A DNA stretch of 37,768 bases from the NCBI GenBank assembly GCA_018303325.1, contig JAGVYH010000048.1, forward strand, positions 1-37,768, read 5' to 3'. Origin of the DNA: Candidatus Woesearchaeota archaeon (GTDB taxonomy: Archaea; Nanobdellota; Nanobdellia; Woesearchaeales; DSVV01). Each line of letters starts with the position of its first letter. Within the stretch, counting starts at the first letter, position 1. The position numbers and the translations under genes are program-made. This document shows, piece by piece, positions 29,551 through 37,768 of the stretch. The notes below the pieces were generated by a model that saw only the letters and a list, made by a program, of their open reading frames with translations, had not been told where the DNA came from and ran no database searches.

Positions 29551-29706
29551 AGTTTGTGGGCGCAGCCACCGTCTCATGAAAAAGAATAACTGTTTATCAA
29601 TTAAACTGTTTGTCGTTAGTCGTAAACGGAAAAACATAAAAAACAGCTGACTACAAACGACCTACCCGCTTTAGTTTTATCATAATGAACATGGCTGCGC
29701 CACATT
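29551..29706 (+). repeat. Dispersed palindromic element, copy R5
   Basis: AGTTTGTGGGCGCAGCCACCGTCTCATGAA...ATCATAATGAACATGGCTGCGCCACATT; arms GCGCAGCCA/TGGCTGCGC. Confidence 0.8.
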
Positions 29707-29909
29707 ACTAAACAAATACTAATAATTTAATTATATCTTTTCCATAATAATAAAACATATAAATCATTTCATTCTGACTTTAGTTTTTAAGATGCTACCA
29801 ATAAAAGAACCCATTGCTTGTTCTCTGCTGTACTTATCTGCTTTTTTAAGTCATTTCTTTATATATTGTTCAACAGACGAAAACAAACACAAATCCAATG
29901 GTGATTTAA

Positions 29910-30824
29910 ATGCTTAAAAAAAAAGATATTATATCTATCAGTGATTTTACAAAAGAGGAAATACTTTACATCCTGAAGACAGCTGAAGAAATGAATAAAA
30001 AAGACTGCTCAGAGCTTTGTAAAGGAAAGATTTTGGCAACCTTATTCTTTGAGCCAAGCACAAGGACACGATTGAGTTTTGAAACCTCGATGAAAAGAAT
30101 GGGTGGTTCAGTGATAGGTTTCTCTGGAGAAGAATCAACTTCAAGATCCAAAGGCGAATCTTTATATGACACAATAAAAATTGTCGAAGGATATGCAGAT
30201 ATAGTGGTTATGCGCCATAAGGTTGACGGTTCAGCAAGATTAGCCGCAGAGGCTTCTAAAATTCCTATAATCAATGGTGGCGATGGCTCGAACCAGCATC
30301 CTACTCAAATGCTGCTTGACCTTTATACAATTAAACAATCACAGGGCAAACTTGAAAACTTAAAAATAGCAATGGTGGGAGATTTAAAATACGGCAGAAC
30401 AGTTCATAGCTTGGCTGCTGCAATGGCAATGTTCAATGCTGAAATGTATTTTGTCGCGCCTGAGCAGCTTCAAATGCCGAATTATATCATTGAAGATTTG
30501 CAAAAGAGTAATATTAATTATCATATTGTTGACAATATGCAGGATGTTATTGGTAAAGTAGATATTCTTTACATGACTCGAATACAAAAAGAAAGGTTTC
30601 CTGATTTGCAGGAATATGAAAAAGTCAAAAATGTGTTTATCTTAAACAAAAAACTTTTAGAAACAGCTAAACCAAATATGAAAATCATGCATCCTCTGCC
30701 GAGGGTCAATGAAATCTCCGAAGAAGTTGATATTGAACCGCATGCATATTATTTTAATCAGGCGCATTATGGGATTCCAGTCAGAATGGCAATAATTGCC
30801 TTGCTTTTGGGGTGTGTCAAATGA
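29910..30824 (+). CDS. pyrB: Aspartate carbamoyltransferase catalytic subunit
   Basis: FFEPSTRTRLSFETSMKRMGG...GDGSNQHPTQMLLDLYTI...HPLPRVNEIS. Confidence 0.95.
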   Translation: MLKKKDIISISDFTKEEILYILKTAEEMNKKDCSELCKGKILATLFFEPSTRTRLSFETSMKRMGGSVIGFSGEESTSRSKGESLYDTIKIVEGYADIVVMRHKVDGSARLAAEASKIPIINGGDGSNQHPTQMLLDLYTIKQSQGKLENLKIAMVGDLKYGRTVHSLAAAMAMFNAEMYFVAPEQLQMPNYIIEDLQKSNINYHIVDNMQDVIGKVDILYMTRIQKERFPDLQEYEKVKNVFILNKKLLETAKPNMKIMHPLPRVNEISEEVDIEPHAYYFNQAHYGIPVRMAIIALLLGCVK

Positions 30825-31393
30825 GCAGTGAAAATATCTTCAAAGAAAATTTATTTAATCACAAATCCAATAAAAACCTAGCCCAAGAATTAAATGATGC
30901 AAATTTGGCACAAGAATCAAAACAAGAAATAAATGATGAATATCAACAGATGAAGTTAGGCAAGATTAAAGAGGGCACTGTTTTAGATCATATACCGCCG
31001 GATCTTTGCTTTAAAATAATTAATCTCCTTAATCTTGAGCAGCATGGTAGGGTTATTTCAGCAGCAACAAACCTTACCAGCACAAAAATGGGCAAGAAAG
31101 GCATGATAAAAATCAGCGGTAAGATTTTGAGTGAAAAAGAAGTCAATAGAATCGTTGTTGTTGCGCCGAATGTTACTTATTCCACTATCACAGATTATCA
31201 AGCTGTTAAAAAAGTAAAACTTAAAGTGCCTCAGGAAATAGTAGGTATTGTCAAATGCAATAATCCTAATTGTATAACTAATGTTGAATCAGTTCAGACA
31301 AAATTTAAGATTGTTAGTGAAGAGCCTTTAAAAATTAAATGTAATTATTGTGAGAGAACAACTGTTAAAGAAGAAATTAAATTGCTAATGTAA
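30821..31393 (+). CDS. pyrI: Aspartate carbamoyltransferase regulatory subunit
   Basis: GTVLDHIPPDLCFKIINLL...CNNPNCITNVES...IKCNYCERT zinc site; ATGA overlap with pyrB. Confidence 0.93.
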   Translation: MSSENIFKENLFNHKSNKNLAQELNDANLAQESKQEINDEYQQMKLGKIKEGTVLDHIPPDLCFKIINLLNLEQHGRVISAATNLTSTKMGKKGMIKISGKILSEKEVNRIVVVAPNVTYSTITDYQAVKKVKLKVPQEIVGIVKCNNPNCITNVESVQTKFKIVSEEPLKIKCNYCERTTVKEEIKLLM

Positions 31394-31410
31394 CTGTTAA
31401 AAATAATCCC

Positions 31411-32316
31411 ATGTTAAACACAACATTTTTAGGTACAAATTTCCGAAATCCGTTAATTTTAGCCTCAGGAATTCTCGGCATTAATGCAGAATATTTTCAG
31501 ACACTTGAAACAAAAGGTGTTGGCGGCATAACAACAAAATCTTTTTCTTTGAAAGAGCGGAAAGGCCACAAGAATCCTGTCATGTTTAACGACGACCATG
31601 GATTTCTTAATGCAGTCGGATTAAGCAATGGCGGCATAGGCGAGGCAATAAAATTAGTAAAAGATGCGAAAAAGCTCAATGTGCCGATTATTGCTAGCAT
31701 TTTTGCAGGAACAATAGAAGAATTCGGCGAGATGGCAAAACAGATTTCAGAGGCCAAGCCAGATTTTATAGAAGCAAACATATCATGCCCAAATGTCAAA
31801 GAAGAGTTTGGCGTATCTTTCAGTTCTAACCCAGAATCAGCATCAAAGGTTACAAGCGCTGTAAAAAACAACACTAATATTTCAGTAATTATTAAACTAA
31901 GCCCAAATGTTACTGACATAAAAATTATAGCAAAAGCAGTCGAGGAAGCAGGCGCAGATGCAATAACTGCAATAAATACTTTAGCAGGAATGAGAATTAA
32001 TATTGACGTGAAAACCCCAATACTTAGCAACAGGTTTGGCGGTGTAAGCGGTAAAGGAATTTTTCCAGTCGCGCTAAAAAATGTGTATGATATTTATGAA
32101 ACCGTTGATATCCCTATTATTGGTACAGGCGGCATAACTTCTGGAAAAGATGCAATTGAAATGTTAATGGCAGGTGCGTCTCTTGTCGGCGTTGGCACTG
32201 GCGTTTATTACCGCGGTCCAGAAATATTTAATAAAATTGCCAAAGAAATGGAAGAATGGATGATACTTAATGGTTATACTAATATTAAACAAGTGATTGG
32301 AGCTGCGCATAAATGA
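31411..32316 (+). CDS. pyrD: Dihydroorotate dehydrogenase, class 1B catalytic subunit
   Basis: NPLILASGILGINAEYF...EANISCPNVK...IIGTGGITSGKDAIEMLMAGASLVGVGTGVY. Confidence 0.94.
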   Translation: MLNTTFLGTNFRNPLILASGILGINAEYFQTLETKGVGGITTKSFSLKERKGHKNPVMFNDDHGFLNAVGLSNGGIGEAIKLVKDAKKLNVPIIASIFAGTIEEFGEMAKQISEAKPDFIEANISCPNVKEEFGVSFSSNPESASKVTSAVKNNTNISVIIKLSPNVTDIKIIAKAVEEAGADAITAINTLAGMRINIDVKTPILSNRFGGVSGKGIFPVALKNVYDIYETVDIPIIGTGGITSGKDAIEMLMAGASLVGVGTGVYYRGPEIFNKIAKEMEEWMILNGYTNIKQVIGAAHK

Positions 32317-32346
32317 GTCAGTTAAAAGTTAGAAGTTACAAATAAA

Positions 32347-33117
32347 ATGACAATTATTCAAAGAACCGATATACCTAAAACAGTCCAGATAGTAGATATT
32401 ATAAAACATAACAACGACGTCATTACAATCTCACTTGGGGGCAGTTTAAATATTCTTCCAGGGCAGTTTATCTTTGTGTGGCTGCCCAACATAGAAGAAA
32501 AACCTTTCGCAGTTGTTAATGTTGAAAAACATTTATTTTCATTTACTGCAGTTAAGCGCGGTGTTTTCACGTCTGCATTATTCAATCTAAAAAAAGGGAT
32601 GTGGTTAGGTTACAGAGGACCTTACGGCAAAGGATTTACTCCTGTCAAAAATAAGAATGTTTGCATAATTGCCGGCGGCATAGGCATGGCAGCTTTGTGT
32701 TTATTATATAACCAATTAATAAAAGATAATAATGTAAAGCTTATTTATGGCGCAAAAAACAAGGAGGGTTTAGTATTCAAGCAGAATATATGCAATGATC
32801 ATCTTTGTTTGTGCACTGACGACGGTAGTGAAGGCAGAAAAGCATTTACAACACAGTTATTTGAGGAGATCCTTTTAAAAGAAAAATTTGATTTCGTTTA
32901 TACCTGTGGACCTGAAATAATGATGAAACAAGTAGCAGACTTGTGCGCCAAACATAATATCCCTTGCGAAGCAAGCTTGGAAAGAATGATGTCATGTGGT
33001 TTTGGTGTTTGCGGAAAATGCGCAATAAATAATCAGCTTGTTTGTTTAGATGGTCCCGTGTTTAATGCTCAACAATTAACCCAATTAAAAGAATTTGGAA
33101 CATGTAAATGCGATTAA
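32347..33117 (+). CDS. pyrK: Dihydroorotate dehydrogenase electron transfer subunit
   Basis: FAD/NAD-binding reductase fold and C-terminal [2Fe-2S] motif MMSCGFGVCGKCAINNQLVCLDGPVF. Confidence 0.9.
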   Translation: MTIIQRTDIPKTVQIVDIIKHNNDVITISLGGSLNILPGQFIFVWLPNIEEKPFAVVNVEKHLFSFTAVKRGVFTSALFNLKKGMWLGYRGPYGKGFTPVKNKNVCIIAGGIGMAALCLLYNQLIKDNNVKLIYGAKNKEGLVFKQNICNDHLCLCTDDGSEGRKAFTTQLFEEILLKEKFDFVYTCGPEIMMKQVADLCAKHNIPCEASLERMMSCGFGVCGKCAINNQLVCLDGPVFNAQQLTQLKEFGTCKCD

Positions 33118-33143
33118 TAATTATTAATAGTGGTGGTTAATTC

Positions 33144-34436
33144 ATGAAATCCATTTTATTAAAAAATTGTAAAATTCTAGACGAGGAAGGAAATCTGATT
33201 TCAACAAACATTCTAATCAAAAATGGAAAAATTCACCAAATAAATGCAAAAATCAAGCCAGAAGCACAGATTAATGAAAACATTCTTAATAAAAAAGAAA
33301 AGACAATAATAATTGACTGCAAGGATAAGATTGTATTTCCTGGGTTAATAGATTCGCATGTTCATTTTCGCGAGCCCGGTTTAACCCATAAAGAAGATTT
33401 TTTTACAGGAAGCATGGCAGCAGCAGCAGGGGGCATTACAACTGTTCTCGACATGCCGAACACAAAACCGCCGACATTAACTCTAAAATATTTAAAGGAG
33501 AAAAGAAGATTGGCAGAAGAAACGTGTTTGGTTAATTTTGGATTTCATTTCGGAAGCGCAATTAACAACATTGAAGAAATAAAAAAAGCCACCCAATTAA
33601 ACAATGTCGCCTCCACAAAAATCTTTATGAATCTTTCTACAGGCAATATGAAGATTGACGACGAGAAACTATTGAAAGATATTTTCATGAGTTCTAAACT
33701 GATTTCTGTCCATGCCGAAGGCGAGAAGGTAAAATTAGCGATAAAACTTGCGAAAAACTCAGATAGACCAGTTTATCTTTGCCATATCAGCACAAAAGAA
33801 GAGATAGATTACATTAAAAAAGAAAAAACCCTGCTTAAAATTAATAAAATTTCATCAAACAATGGTTTCAATATTTTTGTCGAGGTCACACCGCATCATT
33901 TATTCCTGACAAAATATGATGATAAAGACAGCTTTACTAAAATGAAGCCTGAATTAACCTCATCTTATGACCAAAAGGCATTGCTCGATGCAGTTAACGA
34001 TGGTATTGTCGATACTATTGGCTCTGACCATGCGCCGCATACAATCGAAGAGAAATTAAAATTTGAATTTCCTTATGGTGTGCCTGGTGTTGAAACTATG
34101 CTGCCATTATTATTAGATGCAGCCAATAAAAAATTAATCACATTAAAAAAAGTTCAGGAATTATGCTGTGAAAATCCTGCCAGAATATTTGGCATAACAA
34201 ACAAAGGCAAAATTAAAGAAGGCTATGACGCAGATCTTGTTATTGTAGACTTGAACATAGAAAAAGTTATAAAAAATGAGGAGTTATTTACAAAATGCAA
34301 ATGGTCGCCTTTTAATGGCAGAAAATTAAAAGGATGTCCAGTGATGACGATTGTTAACGGCAATGTTATATTTGACGACAACAGAATACCTAAAATAATT
34401 ACAGAACATAAAGGAAAAGAAGTGATATATGAGTGA
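33144..34436 (+). CDS. pyrC: Dihydroorotase
   Basis: FPGLIDSHVHFREPGLTHKEDF...GGITTVLDMPNTKP...DTIGSDHAPHTIEEK. Confidence 0.94.
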   Translation: MKSILLKNCKILDEEGNLISTNILIKNGKIHQINAKIKPEAQINENILNKKEKTIIIDCKDKIVFPGLIDSHVHFREPGLTHKEDFFTGSMAAAAGGITTVLDMPNTKPPTLTLKYLKEKRRLAEETCLVNFGFHFGSAINNIEEIKKATQLNNVASTKIFMNLSTGNMKIDDEKLLKDIFMSSKLISVHAEGEKVKLAIKLAKNSDRPVYLCHISTKEEIDYIKKEKTLLKINKISSNNGFNIFVEVTPHHLFLTKYDDKDSFTKMKPELTSSYDQKALLDAVNDGIVDTIGSDHAPHTIEEKLKFEFPYGVPGVETMLPLLLDAANKKLITLKKVQELCCENPARIFGITNKGKIKEGYDADLVIVDLNIEKVIKNEELFTKCKWSPFNGRKLKGCPVMTIVNGNVIFDDNRIPKIITEHKGKEVIYE

Positions 34437-35121
34437 ACAGGAGGATGAGAACATGTTTGATGAAGAAGCGTTTAACAAATTTTTGATTGATAATAATGTT
34501 GTTGGTTTTTTTGAAACCCCAATAATTTTAAAATCAGGAAGACAAAGTTATTGGTATGCAAACTGCAGAACGCTTTCTAATACTTTTGAGAACTTGGACA
34601 AGCTTGCTGATTATGTGATAAGTTTTGCAAAGCAGGAAGACTTAGAGTTTGATTATGTGTATGGTGTCCCTGAAGGCGCTTCTAAACTCGCAGTTGTTGT
34701 GAATTATAAATTAGGTTTGTCTAATCCTGCTCAAAAAATAATTATCGGCAGAGGCAAGCCAAAAGAACATGGTGTAGCTAAAGATAAATATTTCATTGGC
34801 AATGTAAAGGAAGGCGACAAAGTTTTAGTGCTGGAAGATGTGACTACAACTGGTGGTTCTTTATTATCTGCTGTAAAACAATTAAGAGAAGCAAAGGTTA
34901 ATATTGTCGGCGCAGTTGGTTTGGTAAACCGAATGGAAAAAGATGAGCATGGCAGGTCTGTAGAAGATGTGATGCATCAAAATCAAGTACCTTACTATGC
35001 AATCGGTAATGCGCTTCGTTTATTGCCTTTTGCCAGAGAAAAATATCAGCCAGCTGCAGGAATAGTTCAGCAGGTTGAGCAGGAGTTCCAGAAATATGGT
35101 GTTAAATTATTAAATTGGTAA
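34429..35121 (+). CDS. pyrE: Orotate phosphoribosyltransferase
   Basis: PRPP motif VLVLEDVTTTGGSLLSAV; LKSGRQSYWYANCR. Confidence 0.9.
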   Translation: MSEQEDENMFDEEAFNKFLIDNNVVGFFETPIILKSGRQSYWYANCRTLSNTFENLDKLADYVISFAKQEDLEFDYVYGVPEGASKLAVVVNYKLGLSNPAQKIIIGRGKPKEHGVAKDKYFIGNVKEGDKVLVLEDVTTTGGSLLSAVKQLREAKVNIVGAVGLVNRMEKDEHGRSVEDVMHQNQVPYYAIGNALRLLPFAREKYQPAAGIVQQVEQEFQKYGVKLLNW

Positions 35122-35181
35122 GGATTTAGGCGTTGATTAAGTGTTTTTACCACCAATAATATATTATTTAGCTCACAACTC

Positions 35182-35297
35182 GTTCCAAGGACGAAGTCCA
35201 CCGTCTCATGAATAAGTTTTTACGTTTTTTTAAACATTACATAAACATTTCAAATTTAAACTAAAAAAACATCTTAGTGAACGTGTTGGACATGCCA
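35182..35297 (+). repeat. Dispersed palindromic element, copy R6, between pyrE and pyrF
   Basis: GTTCCAAGGACGAAGTCCACCGTCTCATGAATAAG...CTTAGTGAACGTGTTGGACATGCC; interior GTTTTTTTA/TAAAAAAAC. Confidence 0.8.
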
Positions 35298-35342
35298 ATA
35301 ACGAACAAAAACAAATAATAAAAAACAATCAGGGGTGAAATC

Positions 35343-36236
35343 ATGAATTACAGTGAATCTTTAACATCAAGAGCAGAAAAAGTAGGAAATATTATCTGTG
35401 TTGGTTTAGACCCAGAGTTAGATAAATTACCAAGCACAGGCTGCAAAGAATTTGAAAACAAACAAAACGAACCTGGCAAGGCAATTGCTAAATTTTATAT
35501 TAACATGCTTAATGCGTTTGTAGATTCTCAGGTTGTTCCTGCCATAGTTAAGCCAAACATTGCATTCTATGAACAATATGGCTTTGAAGGATTAAAAGCA
35601 TTAGAACAAATAATTAAAGAATGTAAAATACTTAACATTCCATTTATCTTAGACGCAAAAAGAGGCGATATTGGAAAAACAAGCAAAGCTTACGCTAAAG
35701 CAATGTTTGATGTTTGGAAAGCTGATGCAGTAACTATCGCGCCGTATATGGGTAATGATTCAGTTTTGCCATTTATAGAATATTGTGAGAAAGGCAAAGG
35801 TGTTTATGTTCTTGTAAGAACTTCTAATAAAGGCGCTAGGGATTTTCAAAATCTATTTGTCAATTCTTCTGTAAATATTGATGGCATTGATAACCAGCCA
35901 TTATATATGAAAGTTGCACAAAAATTAATTGAATGGTATAAGCCAGGTGTCTGCGCAGTTGTCGGCGCAACATCTTTGCAGGAGTTAGAGCAGATAAGCA
36001 GATATTTTGTTGAGTCTGGCAAAGAGATACCATTGCTTATACCTGGTGTTGGTGCACAAGGCGGCAGTGCCAAAGAAGTGATTCAAACATTAAAAAGAGC
36101 TGGATGTGATTTAAGTATTCATCGGATCAATTCAAGCTCGGGAATAAACTACGCATATCTTGACCAGAAAACAGATGATTATTGTGGCGCAGCTGTGAAA
36201 GCGTTGAAGATGTTGATGGAAGAAGCGAGGTTTTAA
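35343..36236 (+). CDS. pyrF: Orotidine 5'-phosphate decarboxylase (type 2-like)
   Basis: ICVGLDPELDKLP...FILDAKRGDIGKTSKAYAKAMF...IPGVGAQGGSAKE; GGGGTGA upstream of ATG. Confidence 0.93.
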   Translation: MNYSESLTSRAEKVGNIICVGLDPELDKLPSTGCKEFENKQNEPGKAIAKFYINMLNAFVDSQVVPAIVKPNIAFYEQYGFEGLKALEQIIKECKILNIPFILDAKRGDIGKTSKAYAKAMFDVWKADAVTIAPYMGNDSVLPFIEYCEKGKGVYVLVRTSNKGARDFQNLFVNSSVNIDGIDNQPLYMKVAQKLIEWYKPGVCAVVGATSLQELEQISRYFVESGKEIPLLIPGVGAQGGSAKEVIQTLKRAGCDLSIHRINSSSGINYAYLDQKTDDYCGAAVKALKMLMEEARF

Positions 36237-36360
36237 TAATAATCTCTTTCTGTTTTTGGGTGAAAAATTTTGGCTAATCTGTGTTAGCCGAGGCGAAGCC
36301 CGAGCCAGAGCGCAGCGTCCCGAAGGGCTGGCGAGAGTTGCCACCACAAAAACCGCTATT

Positions 36361-37038
36361 TTAATGGGCAGTTTTTATCTCTTTCGTTATTACTGGATTT
36401 TCAAAATCACTGTTTTCGATAATGATATCCGCTGTTTCTTGTGGATGAGCTTCATGAAAGTAAAGTTGTTGTCCGGGAACATAACGCTGATTGTATTTAT
36501 CAAGAATCTCTTGTTCAGAACCAAGATAATAACCGTCCCTCTTTGTGGCTCTTGAAACAGTGATTTTGAAATCTGCCTCAATGAATATTTTTAGATCCCA
36601 ATAATCTGCCAATTCTGGACGAAACAAAAAGACACCATCCATTATCAAGATTGAATCTTTGTTTGCTGTTTCGACTGGCAAAACAACTTCACTATCAGTT
36701 TTGAAATCAAAAATTGCTTTTTTATACTGCAAATTTTCGTTTTCTCCGAGAGGAGCGAGCAGATTATCTATGATAGCTTGATTATTAAATGAATCTTTGT
36801 AATAGCCTTCGGGTGAATTACGACCTTTTTTATAACGAATTGATTTTGGATTATGAAAACCGTCGATTGAAGCTCGAATAATATCTACGTTTTGAGATTT
36901 GAGATAATCTGCGAGCAAATTTGCTAAAGTTGTTTTGCCTGAGGCATCAACACCGTCAATTCCTACACGTATAGGATGGTGTCTTTTTGTGTTTAGAATT
37001 ATTTCTGCCAAGTATTTTATGAGTTCTGCTTGTTTCAT
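36361..37038 (-). CDS. Uridine kinase-like P-loop kinase
   Basis: RVGIDGVDASGKTTLANLLADYL Walker A; DGFHNPKSIRYKKGRNSPEGYYKDSF; uridine kinase/phosphoribulokinase pattern. Confidence 0.85.
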   Translation of the reverse strand: MKQAELIKYLAEIILNTKRHHPIRVGIDGVDASGKTTLANLLADYLKSQNVDIIRASIDGFHNPKSIRYKKGRNSPEGYYKDSFNNQAIIDNLLAPLGENENLQYKKAIFDFKTDSEVVLPVETANKDSILIMDGVFLFRPELADYWDLKIFIEADFKITVSRATKRDGYYLGSEQEILDKYNQRYVPGQQLYFHEAHPQETADIIIENSDFENPVITKEIKTAH

Positions 37039-37327
37039 ATTGAGAGATAAAAACTGCCCAAATATTTAAAGGTTTTGTGGTGGTAATTTCGGCTAACATT
37101 GGAATTCCTGTTAGCCGACCCGAGCGTAGCGAGAGTGCAACGGGGTCGAGCATTTTTTTCCGCAGAAAAAAAGCGGAGAAGTTTTCTTACTGCCTAAGAA
37201 TCAGATAGGTGCCGTAGTTTTTGCCGACGTGATAATTATTAGATTTCTGCGAAGCAGATTAAAGAGGAGGGTTTCCATTTTTTGAGCGTTAGCGTTACAT
37301 TTTGAACAAGTATCAGGGGGACAATTT

Positions 37328-37609
37328 CTATAGTTTAAGTTTTTTCTTAATCAATTTACCAATCTTTGTTAATTCGTAAAGCCTGCCTACTTTTGTTTTT
37401 TCTTTAACCATTAATCTTATTAGTTTTTTGTCTCTAAGTTCTCTTAAAACTCTAGAAATAATAATGTAGTCAGGTATTGCCTTTCTTCCACTTCTTTCAA
37501 ACATTTTTCCAACTATTTCTGAAGGGATAGTATGTTCATTCAAGTTGACAAATATTTTCATCCTGTTTTTTCCACTTTTCAACCAAGAGATAATCTCTAT
37601 TTGTTTCAT
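37328..37609 (-). CDS. Winged-helix DNA-binding protein
   Basis: 93 aa; PDYIIISRVLRELRDKKLIRLMVKEKTKVGRLYELTKIGKLIKKKL. Confidence 0.55.
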   Translation of the reverse strand: MKQIEIISWLKSGKNRMKIFVNLNEHTIPSEIVGKMFERSGRKAIPDYIIISRVLRELRDKKLIRLMVKEKTKVGRLYELTKIGKLIKKKLKL

Positions 37610-37676
37610 ATAACGATGTATTAACGGGACATTAAAGAAAGATTATTGGCAAGGTATTAACCTAGTATTAACTGTG

Positions 37677-37768
37677 CTAAGACGCATTAATGGCACACTT
37701 GTATCTATCTATAGGTTTTTGATAATTTATTCCTTGATGTATTCTTTCTTCATTATAAAACTTTACAA
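37677..37768 (-). mobile_element. C-terminal fragment of a DDE integrase/transposase (runs off the window)
   Basis: Minus-strand translation VKFYNEERIHQGINYQKPIDRYKCAINAS*: the YN-x-R-x-H-x-x-I-x-x-x-x-P tail common to rve integrases (IS3/IS481-like). Confidence 0.65.

Noticed and set aside
31497-32030. Minus-strand 177-aa ORF
   Set aside because: Fully antisense to pyrD, which has clear family motifs.
36256-36555. Plus-strand 99-aa ORF (MGEKFWLICVSRGEARARAQRPEG...)
   Set aside because: Overlaps the convincing uridine kinase antisense and translates a GC-rich hairpin flank.
37146-37320. Short coding remnant or RNA gene between the kinase and the wHTH gene
   Set aside because: Only short frames (e.g. 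minus NNYHVGKNYGTYLILRQ*) and weak hairpins; not enough to support a call.

Overview
AT-rich archaeal window, most likely from a DPANN/Woesearchaeota-like genome. Lineage is inferred from archaeal-type introns in a tRNA, many class III prepilin-like N-termini, an 'LITGKA' lipobox-like motif, GGTGA ribosome sites, and archaeal-style PyrB/PyrI. Left to right it contains: (i) an AbiE-like toxin-antitoxin pair and an MNT/HEPN pair, each with its toxin-side gene split by an insertion full of hairpins; (ii) a ~23 kb surface/pilus-like locus with giant Cys-rich secreted proteins and at least eight small prepilin-like proteins, interrupted by a BRO-N antirepressor-like gene; (iii) a PhoU/AbrB-like regulator and a large membrane-TPR-kinase-like protein; (iv) a tRNA-Leu(CAA) with two BHB introns (37/38 and 59/60), followed ~110 bp later by an orphan tRNA 3' half carrying its own 59/60 intron; (v) a pyrBIDKCEF operon, then a uridine-kinase cassette with foreign-looking flanks; (vi) a truncated integrase at the right edge. 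The most unusual signals are non-coding: a perfect 94-bp inverted repeat 7.3 kb apart, a family of hairpins often bounded by TATAG/CTATA with otherwise unrelated stems, and a second dispersed family with arms like GGCGAAGCCACCGTCTCATGA...TAGTGAACGTGGCTTCGCC. All calls come from reading the sequence; no searches were run.
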